The notes: generated by a model not told the origin, from the sequence alone. Counted from the first letter of the stretch, positions 55,555 to 63,617 are shown. The stretch is 64,000 nucleotides of DNA from Bacillus multifaciens (GCF_030756675.1 NZ_JAVBXD010000007.1:1-64000); one strand, 5' to 3'. Numbers and translations are program-made.

Positions 55555-55630
55555 AAAATATAATTTGCGTTTTTTTTGTTATGTACCATATACTATGTGT
55601 ATTAGAGACTAGGATGTTGAGGTGAATGGT

Positions 55631-56698
55631 GTGTTAGATCGTTTGCAAGCTGTAGAAGATCGTTATGAAAAGTTAAACGAGTTTCTAAGTGATCCAGAGG
55701 TTATTAGTGATCCGAATAAACTGCGTGAATATTCAAAGGAACAATCTGATATGCAAGAAACGGTAGAGGTATACCGTGAGTATAAAGATGTTCGTGAACA
55801 ATTAAGAGATGCAAAAGCGATGTTAGAAGAGAAGTTAGATGCTGACATGCGTGAAATGGTAAAAGAGGAAGTTTCTGAGCTAGAGGGACAAGAGAAGGAA
55901 TTATCAGAGCGTCTGAAAATTTTACTTGTTCCAAAGGACCCGAATGATGATAAAAACGTTATCGTTGAGGTTCGTGGGGCTGCTGGTGGTGATGAAGCGG
56001 CATTATTTGCTGGTGACTTATACCGTATGTATAGCCGTTATGCTGAGGTGCAAGGTTGGAAAACTGAAATTATCGAAGCGAGCTATACAGAACTAGGTGG
56101 ATATAAAGAGATTATCTTTATGATCAACGGTAAAGGCGCTTTCGCAAAATTGAAATTTGAAAATGGTGCACACCGTGTGCAACGTGTTCCCGAAACAGAA
56201 TCTGGCGGACGTATCCATACTTCTACAGCAACTGTAGCTGTATTACCAGAAGCAGAAGAAGTAGAGATTGATATTCATGAAAAAGATGTTCGTGTTGATA
56301 CGTTTGCTTCTAGTGGCCCTGGTGGACAAAGTGTTAATACAACGATGTCAGCGGTACGTTTAACGCATTTACCGACTGGTGTAGTTGTTTCTTGTCAGGA
56401 TGAAAAGTCACAAATTAAGAATAAAGAAAAAGCAATGAAAGTATTACGTGCACGTGTTTATGATAAGTTTAGACAAGAAGCACAAGCTGAGTACGATCAA
56501 AACCGTAAACAAGCTGTTGGTACGGGAGACCGTTCTGAGCGTATTCGTACGTACAACTTCCCGCAAAACCGTGTTACAGACCATCGAATCGGTTTAACGA
56601 TTCAAAAGCTAGATCAAATCTTACAAGGTAAGTTAGATGATTTCATCAACGCCTTAGTGATGGAAGATCAGGCGCAAAAGATGGAGGCAGCTGAGTAA
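55631..56698 (+). CDS. prfA: Peptide chain release factor 1
   Basis: 355 residues from the GTG at 55631, preceded by GAGGTGAA; the upstream in-frame GTG (55622) overlaps that site. The stop-codon reading loop is in [15 protein letters not shown] (PxT-type tripeptide) and the catalytic GGQ in [20 protein letters not shown]1 ends translation at UAA and UAG. Its stop overlaps prmC by one base, so the factor and the enzyme that methylates its GGQ are made together. Confidence 0.96.
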   Translation: MLDRLQAVEDRYEKLNEFLSDPEVISDPNKLREYSKEQSDMQETVEVYREYKDVREQLRDAKAMLEEKLDADMREMVKEEVSELEGQEKELSERLKILLVPKDPNDDKNVIVEVRGAAGGDEAALFAGDLYRMYSRYAEVQGWKTEIIEASYTELGGYKEIIFMINGKGAFAKLKFENGAHRVQRVPETESGGRIHTSTATVAVLPEAEEVEIDIHEKDVRVDTFASSGPGGQSVNTTMSAVRLTHLPTGVVVSCQDEKSQIKNKEKAMKVLRARVYDKFRQEAQAEYDQNRKQAVGTGDRSERIRTYNFPQNRVTDHRIGLTIQKLDQILQGKLDDFINALVMEDQAQKMEAAE

Positions 56699-57546
56699 TG
56701 CGTGTCTATGAAGCCCTGAAATGGGCTTCTTCTTTTTTACGTGAACATGGACGTGATGAAAATGCGGGAGAAATTGTCCTTTGTCATGTATTAAAGACGA
56801 ATCGAACAGGTTTGATGATGAACATGCGTGAAGAATTAACGGCAGAACAAGAGCAAACTTTTACAAACTTTATTCATAAGCATGTGGAGGGTATTCCTGT
56901 TCAGTATTTAATTGGATATGAAATGTTTTATGGGCGCTCATTTTTCGTAAATGAAGAAGTGCTCATTCCAAGACCGGAAACCGAGGAACTTGTGCTAGGT
57001 GTGTTAACACGTATTCGCCGCAAATTTGGTGATAAAGATGTGCATGTGGCGGACATTGGTACTGGGAGCGGAGCAATCTCAATTACTCTTGCTTTAGAAA
57101 ATCCGCATTTACATGTATACACAGTCGATATTGCCACGGAATCAATTGAAGTGGCGCAAAAAAATGCGGCAGAACTTGAGGCGAATGTAACGTTCTATCA
57201 CGGTGATTTATTGTCGCCATTTCAGGAAACGAAGCAAAAACTAGATGTCGTTGTGTCAAATCCACCTTATATTCCAGAAGAGGATTGGAGAGGTCTTTCT
57301 TCTGTAGTGAAAGAGCATGAGCCAAAGCGTGCACTTGTAGGCGGTGAAGATGGGCTTGATTTCTATCGCCGCTTTATGGAGGAATTGCCAAAGGTGCTGC
57401 AAGAAGAGGCAATTGTTGCTTTTGAAGTGGGTGTAGGACAAGGTGAAGATGTACGTGCCTTACTGCAAGAAACATTCCCTCATGCGCATGTAGAGGTGGT
57501 ATTTGATATTAACGGGAAAGATCGCATGGTCTTTGCGGAAATGTAA
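56698..57546 (+). CDS. prmC: Release factor glutamine methyltransferase
   Basis: 282 residues. The substrate motif [13 protein letters not shown] and the S-adenosylmethionine loop [16 protein letters not shown] define PrmC (HemK). The N-terminal helical domain (1-80) docks the release factor. It methylates the glutamine of the GGQ motif in RF1 and RF2. Start ATG overlaps the prfA stop (TAATG). Confidence 0.95.
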   Translation: MRVYEALKWASSFLREHGRDENAGEIVLCHVLKTNRTGLMMNMREELTAEQEQTFTNFIHKHVEGIPVQYLIGYEMFYGRSFFVNEEVLIPRPETEELVLGVLTRIRRKFGDKDVHVADIGTGSGAISITLALENPHLHVYTVDIATESIEVAQKNAAELEANVTFYHGDLLSPFQETKQKLDVVVSNPPYIPEEDWRGLSSVVKEHEPKRALVGGEDGLDFYRRFMEELPKVLQEEAIVAFEVGVGQGEDVRALLQETFPHAHVEVVFDINGKDRMVFAEM

Positions 57547-57550
57547 TTTT

Positions 57551-57576
57551 AAAAGGGAGCTGAGTCAGCTCCCTTT
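57551..57576 (+). terminator. Terminator after prmC
   Basis: AAAGGGAGCTGA, G, TCAGCTCCCTTT: perfect stem, T-run short (TTTCG). A separate palindrome TTCGGCATGCCGAA follows at 57583-57596. Confidence 0.65.
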
Positions 57577-57628
57577 CGTGCATTCGGCATGCCGAACATT
57601 GCTGAAGGATCTTTAAATTGTGTCGAAA

Positions 57629-57681
57629 CGCCGATATATTTTAAAAAAACGGTCGATATATTGTGAAAATCGCCGATATAT
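57629..57681 (+). promoter_or_regulatory. Three phased direct repeats upstream of spoIIR
   Basis: CGCCGATATAT (57629-57639), CGGTCGATATAT (57650-57661) and CGCCGATATAT (57671-57681). The shared (C/T)CGATATAT cores start at 57631, 57653 and 57673, i.e. 22 and 20 bases apart, about two helical turns. They lie 110-160 bases before the gene. Confidence 0.6.
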
Positions 57682-57790
57682 CAGTGGACATGTAATCGCT
57701 CGTTTAAAAAATGAATAGATTCTAAATTTAGTAGTTTAGAAAGAAAAAAACTTGTCTACACTGTTTTACTGAAGGGGCGGTGGAGATAAG

Positions 57791-58618
57791 ATGAAAAAAC
57801 AAGCGATTGCTTATCTACTTTTATTATTAATCGGTGCACAAATGATTGCGCACTTTGGATATATGAAAGCTGATGCAAAGGGACCTGTCCTAATTCCAAA
57901 AGAGGCAATTCGATTACGTATTTTGGCTAATAGTGATTCGAAGGAAGACCAAGAGTTAAAACGTAAAGTGCGTGATGAAGTGAAAGCGCAAATCGATGGC
58001 TGGGTGGCAGAGTTAAAATCGTTTGAAGACGCACGCCGCGTCATTCAAAGCCGCATTCCAGAACTTGAACAAACAGTTGCAAAAACATTGAAACGAGAAG
58101 GTAGTAAGGAAACTTTTACAGTTCAGTTTAATAAACATATAAAATTTCCAACGAAAGTATATGGAAACTTTATTTATCCAGCTGGAGAGTATGAAGCAGT
58201 ACTTGTGACAATCGGAAAAGGTGAAGGGGCAAATTGGTGGTGTGTGTTATTCCCACCTATGTGTTTCTTAGACTTTTCAAGTGGTACAGCTGTAAAGCGA
58301 GAAGAGAATGTTGTACAGGCAGAAACAATTGATGAAGACGATATAGAAGAAAATTATGAACAGAAAGAAATTGTAAAAGAAGAAGTAAAACAATTTCTTA
58401 AAGTGAAGAAAGAGACGCAAATCGCACCGAAACAAAAAGTGAAAGCAAAGGCTGCGCAAGAAAACCGTATTGAAAAAGAATTACAAGAAGAAAGTAAGCA
58501 AGAAGAACCGCGTGTTAGTAAACAAGAAGAGCAAGTGAAGGTAGTAGAAGAAACGGAAGAAAAGCCAGAAGTAAAATTGTTTATTGTAGAGGCATTTACA
58601 TCTTTATTTTCAAAATAA
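57791..58618 (+). CDS. spoIIR: Stage II sporulation protein R
   Basis: 275 residues. A signal peptide or N-terminal anchor (about 1-28) precedes the SpoIIR domain: IRLRILANSDSKEDQELKRKVRD, then FTVQFNKHIKFPTKVYGN and WWCVLFPPMCFLDF. Made in the forespore under sigma-F and secreted to the intermembrane space, it triggers SpoIIGA to process pro-sigma-E. After residue 180 comes a long lysine/glutamate-rich tail of low complexity; B. subtilis SpoIIR, at 224 residues, is about 50 shorter. GGGGCGGTGGAG precedes the ATG. Confidence 0.93.
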   Translation: MKKQAIAYLLLLLIGAQMIAHFGYMKADAKGPVLIPKEAIRLRILANSDSKEDQELKRKVRDEVKAQIDGWVAELKSFEDARRVIQSRIPELEQTVAKTLKREGSKETFTVQFNKHIKFPTKVYGNFIYPAGEYEAVLVTIGKGEGANWWCVLFPPMCFLDFSSGTAVKREENVVQAETIDEDDIEENYEQKEIVKEEVKQFLKVKKETQIAPKQKVKAKAAQENRIEKELQEESKQEEPRVSKQEEQVKVVEETEEKPEVKLFIVEAFTSLFSK

Positions 58619-58630
58619 GTTCTAAAAAAG

Positions 58631-58666
58631 AATCCCTCCTCATATATAAAAGTATGGGGAGGGATT
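58631..58666 (+). promoter_or_regulatory. Hairpin hiding the ribosome-binding site of the GNAT gene
   Basis: AATCCCTCCTCATA (58631-58644) pairs with TATGGGGAGGGATT (58653-58666) with one G-U pair. The GGGAGGG Shine-Dalgarno sequence of the next gene, 4-5 bases before its ATG at 58671, is entirely inside the stem. No T-run follows. Confidence 0.6.
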
Positions 58667-58670
58667 GTGT

Positions 58671-59129
58671 ATGAAACAAATCCGTTTTGCTACAAAAGCA
58701 GATGTGGAAAGACTGCAAATCTTTTTTGGACAAGCTCGGATGAAAGAAGAGTGCTTAGATCAATTGTATGGGAATTTTATGATATTAGAAGAAGAGGAAC
58801 AAATTCAAGCAGCTGTTGGATATGAGCAAGCTGGAAATGATGCGCTTCTTCGTTCTTGTTTATTCACACCTGCTGTGGATAAAACGATGTTCCTACATTT
58901 TTTCGAAACGTTTTTACAGTATATTAAAGAGAAAAATATTGAACAATTATATTTACTCACAAATAGTCCACAATCTGTGACAATATTTCAGTTTTTTCAA
59001 TTTGAAATGGTTGAAAAGGATGTTGTAGCAGAAGGAATCCGGGAATTAGAACATTTTTGTAAAAATATAAAACAACCGAATGTAATTATACTAAATTGTC
59101 AGCTATTCACAAAGTTATCCACTGATTAA
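58671..59129 (+). CDS. GNAT-like acetyltransferase (YwlB-type position)
   Basis: 152 residues. The N-terminus IRFATKADVERLQIFFGQA fits the GNAT start, and FMILEEEEQIQAAVGYEQ the central strands, but the acetyl-CoA loop (Q/R-x-x-G-x-G/A) is not evident, so activity is doubtful. B. subtilis has ywlA and ywlB between spoIIR and ywlC; this is the likely ywlB counterpart. Start ATG 58671 is preferred over the upstream TTG. Its end lies in the DnaA-box cluster. Confidence 0.65.
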   Translation: MKQIRFATKADVERLQIFFGQARMKEECLDQLYGNFMILEEEEQIQAAVGYEQAGNDALLRSCLFTPAVDKTMFLHFFETFLQYIKEKNIEQLYLLTNSPQSVTIFQFFQFEMVEKDVVAEGIRELEHFCKNIKQPNVIILNCQLFTKLSTD

Positions 59130-59295
59130 ATGAATTTATCCACATTTTGTGGATAAATCTTATTTGTCTTTTGGATAAATATCATAGTAAACTACAAATA
59201 ACAAGTATTTCATGGCAGAAAAGGACGTGGAAAAAAATGAATACAAAAATGTGGACTGTGGATAATGTTGTGGAAATAAAAAAAGATTATCCACA
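59103..59295 (+). other. DnaA-box cluster
   Basis: Four perfect TTATCCACA boxes: 59136-59144 (+), 59148-59156 (-), 59257-59265 (-), 59287-59295 (+). Three with one mismatch: 59103-59111, 59115-59123 and 59170-59178. They span the end of the GNAT gene, the gap and the first 20 codons of tsaC. B. subtilis has a strong DnaA-binding region at the same gene (ywlC) that helps restrain replication initiation. Confidence 0.8.
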
Positions 59296-60280
59296 ATTAC
59301 AAGAAGCAGCGCATTTATTACGAGAAAATGAAGCGATAGCATTTCCGACTGAAACAGTGTATGGACTTGGTGCGAATGCATTAAGTGACGAAGCTGTTGC
59401 AAAAATTTTCGAAGCAAAAGGAAGACCAAGCGATAATCCGCTTATTGTACATATTGGTACGGAAGAACAATTAGATGGCATTGTAGCTGATATTCCGCCA
59501 GTTGCGAATGTATTAATGAAGCATTTCTGGCCAGGACCATTAACGCTTGTTTTTCCGAAAAAAGACGGGATCTCTGAAAAAGTAACGGCTGGATTGGAGA
59601 CGGTGGCAGTTCGTATGCCAGATCATCCGGTAGCATTAGCGCTTATTGAAGCAGCAAGTGTACCAGTAGCGGCTCCAAGTGCGAATCGTTCTGGGCGCCC
59701 TAGCCCAACGCTCGCTTCCCATGTATATGAAGATTTAGATGGGAAAATTGCTGGTATTGTGGATGGCGGGGCAACTGGTGTTGGTGTGGAATCAACTGTA
59801 CTAGATTGTACGAGTGAAATACCAACGATTTTGCGTCCGGGTGGTATTACGAAGGAACAATTAGAAGAAGTAATTGGCCCTGTTTTATTAGATCCAGCAT
59901 TAAAGGATGAAACGGAAAAACCAAAATCGCCAGGGATGAAATATACACATTATGCACCGAAAGCCCCACTTAGTATTGTTGAAGGTTCACGTACATTTAT
60001 TCAACAACTTGTGGATAATAAAAAGCAAGAAGGTTATAAAGTAGGTGTATTAACAACAGAGGAATATGAGCATGTGTATAAAGCAGACGTTGTTCTTTCT
60101 TGCGGAAAGCGCAGTGAGTTAGCAACCGTTGCGACAAAGCTTTATGATGTATTGCGTACATTTGACGCAAGTGGTGTTGATATTATTTTTAGCGAGTCGT
60201 TCCCAAGCGAGGGGATTGGCAGTGCAATCATGAATCGTTTAACAAAAGCTGCAGGTCACCAAATCATCTTCGAAAAATAA
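59237..60280 (+). CDS. tsaC: L-threonylcarbamoyladenylate synthase (Sua5/YwlC type)
   Basis: 347 residues, the long Sua5 form like YwlC (346). The ATG at 59237 follows AAAGGACG; 30 residues of upstream frame lie in the DnaA-box region and are dropped. The YrdC domain has AIAFPTETVYGLGANA, KIFEAKGRPSDNPL and the loop VPVAAPSANRSGRPSPT; a linker (MKYTHYAPKAPL) and the Sua5 C-terminal domain follow. It makes threonylcarbamoyl-AMP from threonine, bicarbonate and ATP for the t6A37 modification of ANN-decoding tRNAs. Confidence 0.93.
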   Translation: MNTKMWTVDNVVEIKKDYPQLQEAAHLLRENEAIAFPTETVYGLGANALSDEAVAKIFEAKGRPSDNPLIVHIGTEEQLDGIVADIPPVANVLMKHFWPGPLTLVFPKKDGISEKVTAGLETVAVRMPDHPVALALIEAASVPVAAPSANRSGRPSPTLASHVYEDLDGKIAGIVDGGATGVGVESTVLDCTSEIPTILRPGGITKEQLEEVIGPVLLDPALKDETEKPKSPGMKYTHYAPKAPLSIVEGSRTFIQQLVDNKKQEGYKVGVLTTEEYEHVYKADVVLSCGKRSELATVATKLYDVLRTFDASGVDIIFSESFPSEGIGSAIMNRLTKAAGHQIIFEK

Positions 60281-60289
60281 ATTCTAACT

Positions 60290-60330
60290 CTCCTCGGACG
60301 TGCATATTGTGAAGTAGCAAGTCCGAGGAG
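60290..60330 (+). promoter_or_regulatory. Hairpin hiding the ribosome-binding site of mntP
   Basis: CTCCTCGGAC (60290-60299) pairs perfectly with GTCCGAGGAG (60321-60330); the mntP Shine-Dalgarno sequence GAGGAGGG begins in the right arm. Loop of 21 bases; no T-run. Confidence 0.55.
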
Positions 60331-60337
60331 GGACATT

Positions 60338-60898
60338 ATGACGATTGAACATATTATAAGCGAATTGTTGCCGCTATTTATTATGGCATTTGCGCTAGGG
60401 CTTGATGCGTTTTCTGTTAGTCTCGGTATGGGGATGATTACGCTTAAGCTGCGTCAAATCTTTTATATAGGCATTACAATTGGTACATTTCATATCATTA
60501 TGCCTTTTATCGGTATGATGCTTGGTCGTTTTTTATCAGAGCAATTTGGCTCTGTTGCTACTATTATAGGTAGTATTTTATTAATGGGATTAGGATTTCA
60601 CATTGTGTATACGTCAATGTCACATGATGATGAGCATAGAAATGTTCCGGCCGGGGCAAGTTTACTATTGTTTGCTTTTAGTGTGAGTATGGATAGTTTT
60701 TCGGTTGGCTTAAGTCTCGGTCTTTACGGAGCGCGTACGTTTGTTACAATTCTCATATTCGGTATTGTGAGCATGATGCTTACTTGGTTTGGATTGTTAA
60801 TTGGTCGCAAGGCACATAGCTTTCTTGGAACATATGGAGAAGTACTTGGCGGTATTATACTTGTTGGATTTGGGATAAAATTATTATTTTCAGTATGA
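60338..60898 (+). CDS. mntP: Manganese efflux pump MntP
   Basis: 186 residues with six membrane segments in two homologous halves; each half has the conserved acidic motif, [14 protein letters not shown] in the first and [14 protein letters not shown] in the second. It exports manganese. The ATG follows GAGGAGGG. There is no yybP-ykoY manganese riboswitch before it, but its ribosome-binding site is in a hairpin. Counterpart of ywlD in B. subtilis. Confidence 0.92.
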   Translation: MTIEHIISELLPLFIMAFALGLDAFSVSLGMGMITLKLRQIFYIGITIGTFHIIMPFIGMMLGRFLSEQFGSVATIIGSILLMGLGFHIVYTSMSHDDEHRNVPAGASLLLFAFSVSMDSFSVGLSLGLYGARTFVTILIFGIVSMMLTWFGLLIGRKAHSFLGTYGEVLGGIILVGFGIKLLFSV

Positions 60899-60930
60899 AC
60901 GCAGTCAACTTCTTAGAAGGAATGACGACT

Positions 60931-61064
60931 ATGGTTAAAATCAAACGATTTTTTGATATTATTGTTAGCTTTTTTATTTTCTGGTTTATCTTATTTCCTT
61001 ATATTTCTTTGTTGTGAAATTAGCGAAACCGAAGAAAGAAGCAGAATCATTTCGCGAAGAGTAA
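60931..61064 (+). pseudogene. Small membrane protein gene, apparently frameshifted
   Basis: ATG at 60931 after AGAAGGA opens a frame of 28 residues (MVKIKRFFDIIVSFFIFW and more hydrophobic residues) ending in TGA at 61015. In the neighbouring frame the sequence goes on as VVKLAKPKKEAESFREE to a TAA at 61062, a natural cytoplasmic tail for a one-segment membrane protein. A one-base indel near 61010 would join them. A real 28-residue protein cannot be excluded. Confidence 0.5.
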
Positions 61065-61096
61065 AAGCCTAGCTGCGATAAGTAGCTGGGCTTTCG
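61064..61096 (+). terminator. Terminator after the mntP region
   Basis: AAAGCCTAGCT, nine bases, AGCTGGGCTTT (one mismatch or G-U pair), then CGTAGTATTT. Confidence 0.6.
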
Positions 61097-61106
61097 TAGT
61101 ATTTAC

Positions 61107-61206
61107 ATAATATATCGGTGGCTTCGCGTCTTCCGCCGAGGCAAAAAGCGCCTCTATGTCAGAAGCTCCATCCCCCTCTTGTTCTGAGCGAGCCGCCTCC
61201 GCTTTT
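61107..61206 (-). repeat. AAAAGCGG-type repeat, type I (reverse copy)
   Basis: On the minus strand AAAAGCGGAGGCGGCTCG, GAGGGGGATGGAGC, GCGCTTTTTGCCTC and CGCGAAGCCACCGA, the order of 19867-19983 without its last part. Confidence 0.8.
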
Positions 61207-61448
61207 AATCTATCCAGCTCCGACTCCCAGCCCCTCCCGTCTAAGAACCTTCCGCACAAAAAGGTAAAGAGCACCTTTTGTACGAAAGAACCTTAGTCGA
61301 CGAGGCTGAACAGTCGCCTCCGCTTTTAATCTATCCAGCTCCGGCTCCTAGCCCCTCCCGTCTAAGAACCTTCCGCACAAAAAGGTAAAGAGCACCTTTT
61401 GTACGAAAGAACCTTAGTCGACGGGGCTGAACAGTCGCCTCCGCTTTT
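61201..61448 (-). repeat. Tandem pair of type II repeats, 121-bp period
   Basis: GCTTTTAATCTATCCAGCTCC starts at 61201 and again at 61322; the two 121-bp units differ at only a few positions (GACTCCCAGC against GGCTCCTAGC; ACGAGGC against ACGGGGC). The unit is the reverse of 21034-21149, with a hairpin GCACAAAAAGGT...ACCTTTTGTAC in the middle. The array ends at the stop codon of the flavin reductase-like gene. Confidence 0.85.
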
Positions 61449-61450
61449 AA

Positions 61451-62059
61451 TTACGGCCTTACAAGTTCAAATTGCTCTCCAAGTTTTGCGTAGTTATGCC
61501 CGGCTAATCGGCTTATTGGTTTTAGTTGTTCAGCGTGAATGCGTCCATTTTCATATAGGTGCTCAGCGATATGGAATCGGACGATGCGACCGATTAGTAG
61601 ATCGCATGCTGGGGAATCCTCTGTTCCACCTAATTGAATCGCGCGCTCTAATACACATTCCATACGAATACTTGCTTCTTTTACCCCTGGTACAGAAATG
61701 ACATCGCTATCAATTGGTGTTAGTTTGGCAAGTTCAATTTCGCTTTCGTTTGGAGGAAGATTAGCTGCTGTTTTGTTAATAGCCTCTGCATAAGATTCAT
61801 CAGAAATATGAACGACAAATTCTTCTTTTTCCATTGCATTTCGTGCTGTATCTTTTGGCTTTCCATCTTTTCGTTGTACGGAAACGGAGATAAGAGGCGG
61901 ATTCGCCGCAACGATATTAAAGTAGCTAAACGGGGCGCCGTTTAGGATCCCCTCATTTGTAACAGTTGTGACAAATGCAACTGGGCGCGGAATAATGCTT
62001 CCCGTTAGTAATTTGTAATTGTCTTTTTCAGTTTGCTCATTTGGATTAATAGACAGCAT
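61451..62059 (-). CDS. Flavin reductase-like FMN-binding split-barrel protein
   Basis: 202 residues from the ATG at 62059, after GAAGGGGGAT; the 11 residues upstream are not counted. LLTGSIIPRPVAFVTTV is the N-terminal signature, NGAPFSYFNIVAANPPLISV the FMN-contact region and FVVHI the following strand of the family. These bind FMN and reduce flavin or act on small substrates; the partner is unknown. B. cereus group relatives are simply called flavin reductase family. It is part of the insert between mntP and ywlE. Confidence 0.85.
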   Translation of the reverse strand: MLSINPNEQTEKDNYKLLTGSIIPRPVAFVTTVTNEGILNGAPFSYFNIVAANPPLISVSVQRKDGKPKDTARNAMEKEEFVVHISDESYAEAINKTAANLPPNESEIELAKLTPIDSDVISVPGVKEASIRMECVLERAIQLGGTEDSPACDLLIGRIVRFHIAEHLYENGRIHAEQLKPISRLAGHNYAKLGEQFELVRP

Positions 62060-62216
62060 ATATGTAATCCCCCTTCTTAATATGTGTAGCACTTCTTTGT
62101 TTGTTTACAAGATAAAAGGGGGAAACTCCTGCTGGAAAAATATATTTTTGTAAGGGGATAAAAAATGGAGCTGGCTCAAAAGAGATGTAGAAGTCTTTTG
62201 AATCAGCCCCATTGGA

Positions 62217-62241
62217 AAAAATCTTGAATTCGAGATTTTTA
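62217..62241 (-). terminator. Terminator of the DoxX gene
   Basis: AAAAATCTCGAATTCAAGATTTTTT on the minus strand. A further inverted repeat, AATGGAGCTGGCTCAAAAGA with TCTTTTGAATCAGCCCCATT, is at about 62164-62214. Confidence 0.75.
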
Positions 62242-62242
62242 G

Positions 62243-62629
62243 TTAAATTAACGTGTAAGCACCAGGTCCAATAAGCGCTACGCCAACTGCAACTGCGATT
62301 AAAATAAGGTTATATTCAAAGCCGTTTTGTGTAACCCAGTAGCCGTTTTTACCGTGAACTGTGATGATGGCCACTAACATCGTGCCGACAATAAATAGAG
62401 CACCTACCCAAGTGAAAATACCAGCAGCAAATAAGAAACCGCCTAGTAATTCAGTTGCTCCGGCCATAAATGCCATCAATACGCCTGGTCGTAAGCCGAT
62501 TGATTCCATCCAGCCGCCAGTTCCTTTTAAACCGTAACCACCGAACCAGCCAAATAACTTTTGAGCGCCATGCCCCATGAAAGTAATCCCGATAATAAGA
62601 CGAATAATAAGAAGACCAATGTTCATCAT
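62243..62629 (-). CDS. DoxX family membrane protein (CatD-like)
   Basis: 128 residues with four membrane segments. GITFMGHGAQKLFGWFGG, SIGLRPGVLMAFMAG and ELLGGFLFAAG are typical of the DoxX/YqjF group. B. subtilis CatD belongs here and helps resist catechol with CatE, a dioxygenase; no catE-like gene is next to it. GGAGG lies before the ATG. Confidence 0.85.
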   Translation of the reverse strand: MMNIGLLIIRLIIGITFMGHGAQKLFGWFGGYGLKGTGGWMESIGLRPGVLMAFMAGATELLGGFLFAAGIFTWVGALFIVGTMLVAIITVHGKNGYWVTQNGFEYNLILIAVAVGVALIGPGAYTLI

Positions 62630-62654
62630 TTTATAAAACCTCCAAAAAGTTTAT

Positions 62655-62697
62655 TTACTTATCTTATGTAAGTAATAATAAAATAGTTACTTACTTT
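62655..62697 (-). promoter_or_regulatory. Overlapping palindromes upstream of the DoxX gene
   Basis: TTACTTATCTTATGTAAGTAA (7-bp perfect arms, 62655-62675) overlaps a second repeat AGTAA...TTACT (62671-62691), followed by TTACTT. Such TTAC/GTAA repeats are bound by MarR/DUF24 regulators like CatR and YodB that control quinone-stress genes. Confidence 0.5.
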
Positions 62698-62894
62698 AGT
62701 CAAGTGGATAATTAAATAAATAAAAATAAATTTTACAAACAATAAATGAAAAGATAATGATGTTGTTAAGCGTTTTAGAAAATTTGTGGGAAAAATCAAA
62801 GGGAATTCGCTTCCTTTTCGATTAAATTCAGACAGTCTGAATTGACTGGAATTTTGCGAGGCGATACAATAAGGGTCTGGTTAATAATTTCATT

Positions 62895-63018
62895 TTTATC
62901 CCGCATTAACGGGCAGTAAAGGATGAGGAAGAACAGGGAAGAAAACTGCCCGTAAAAGCCCGGTTGGGCGGGCTAACCATCAGTGAAAAAAGCGTCACTG
63001 ATGGAAGTTTCACTTTAT
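62895..63018 (+). repeat. bcr1-like element, long copy
   Basis: TTTAT at both ends (62895-62899 and 63014-63018); left end CCCGCATTAACGGGCAGTAA, right end CATCAGTGAAAAAAGCGTCACTGATGGAAGTTTCAC. The inner sequence forms hairpins (ACTGCCCGT/ACGGGCAGT, GCCCGGTTGGGC, CATCAGTG/CACTGATG). It lies 50 bases before the PTS gene. Confidence 0.8.
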
Positions 63019-63068
63019 GGAAATTTTTTTATATCGCTAAAGCGGTGAATGATGAGGAGGATTATCCT

Positions 63069-63566
63069 ATGTTTAAAAAATTATTTGGTTTTGGTTCTAA
63101 AACAAATGCAGAAACAATCGTATCTCCATTAACTGGAGAAGTGAAAAATATTGAAGAAGTACCAGATCCAGTATTCGCTGGTCGTATGATGGGGGACGGT
63201 GTTGCCATCGATCCAACTGAAGGTGTAGTAGTATCCCCGGTAGATGGTGAGATTGTACAATTATTCCACACAAAACATGCTGTAGGGATTAAATCAACAA
63301 ACGGTGCAGAAATCTTAATCCACGTCGGATTAGAAACTGTAAAAATGGAAGGCGAAGGTTTCGAAACGCATGTATCGGAAGGACAAACTGTTAAAGCTGG
63401 CGATAAATTAATCTCTTTCGATTTAGAATTAATTCGTGAAAAAGCGAAAAGTACAATTACACCAATCGTTATTACAAACACAGATGCAACAGAATCTATT
63501 GAAACAACTGTAGGTGTAACAGCTACAAAAGGTTCAACTGGAGTAATGAAAGTAACAATGAAATAA
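63069..63566 (+). CDS. PTS glucose-type IIA protein (Crr-like)
   Basis: 165 residues from the ATG at 63069 after GAGGAGGA; the 35 upstream residues lie in the bcr1-like element. The phospho-accepting histidine is in AEILIHVGLETVKM and the second active-site histidine in LFHTKHAVGI. It takes phosphate from HPr and gives it to an IIB domain of a glucose-type permease. It is a stand-alone IIA with no IIBC gene nearby, so it must serve permeases coded elsewhere. Confidence 0.92.
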   Translation: MFKKLFGFGSKTNAETIVSPLTGEVKNIEEVPDPVFAGRMMGDGVAIDPTEGVVVSPVDGEIVQLFHTKHAVGIKSTNGAEILIHVGLETVKMEGEGFETHVSEGQTVKAGDKLISFDLELIREKAKSTITPIVITNTDATESIETTVGVTATKGSTGVMKVTMK

Positions 63567-63578
63567 TCGTTTGACAAA

Positions 63579-63617
63579 TCAGGAATCCATTTCATAATCG
63601 GAATGGATTCCTTTTTT
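63579..63617 (+). terminator. Terminator after the PTS IIA gene
   Basis: AGGAATCCATT, ten bases, AATGGATTCCTTTTTT. Confidence 0.85.

Noticed and set aside
59147-59236. The 30-residue N-terminal extension of tsaC
   Set aside because: No ribosome-binding site, runs through the DnaA boxes, and YwlC has the length obtained from the ATG at 59237.
60290-60337. A manganese riboswitch (yybP-ykoY) before mntP
   Set aside because: The gap is far too short and lacks the conserved loops; only a simple hairpin is present.
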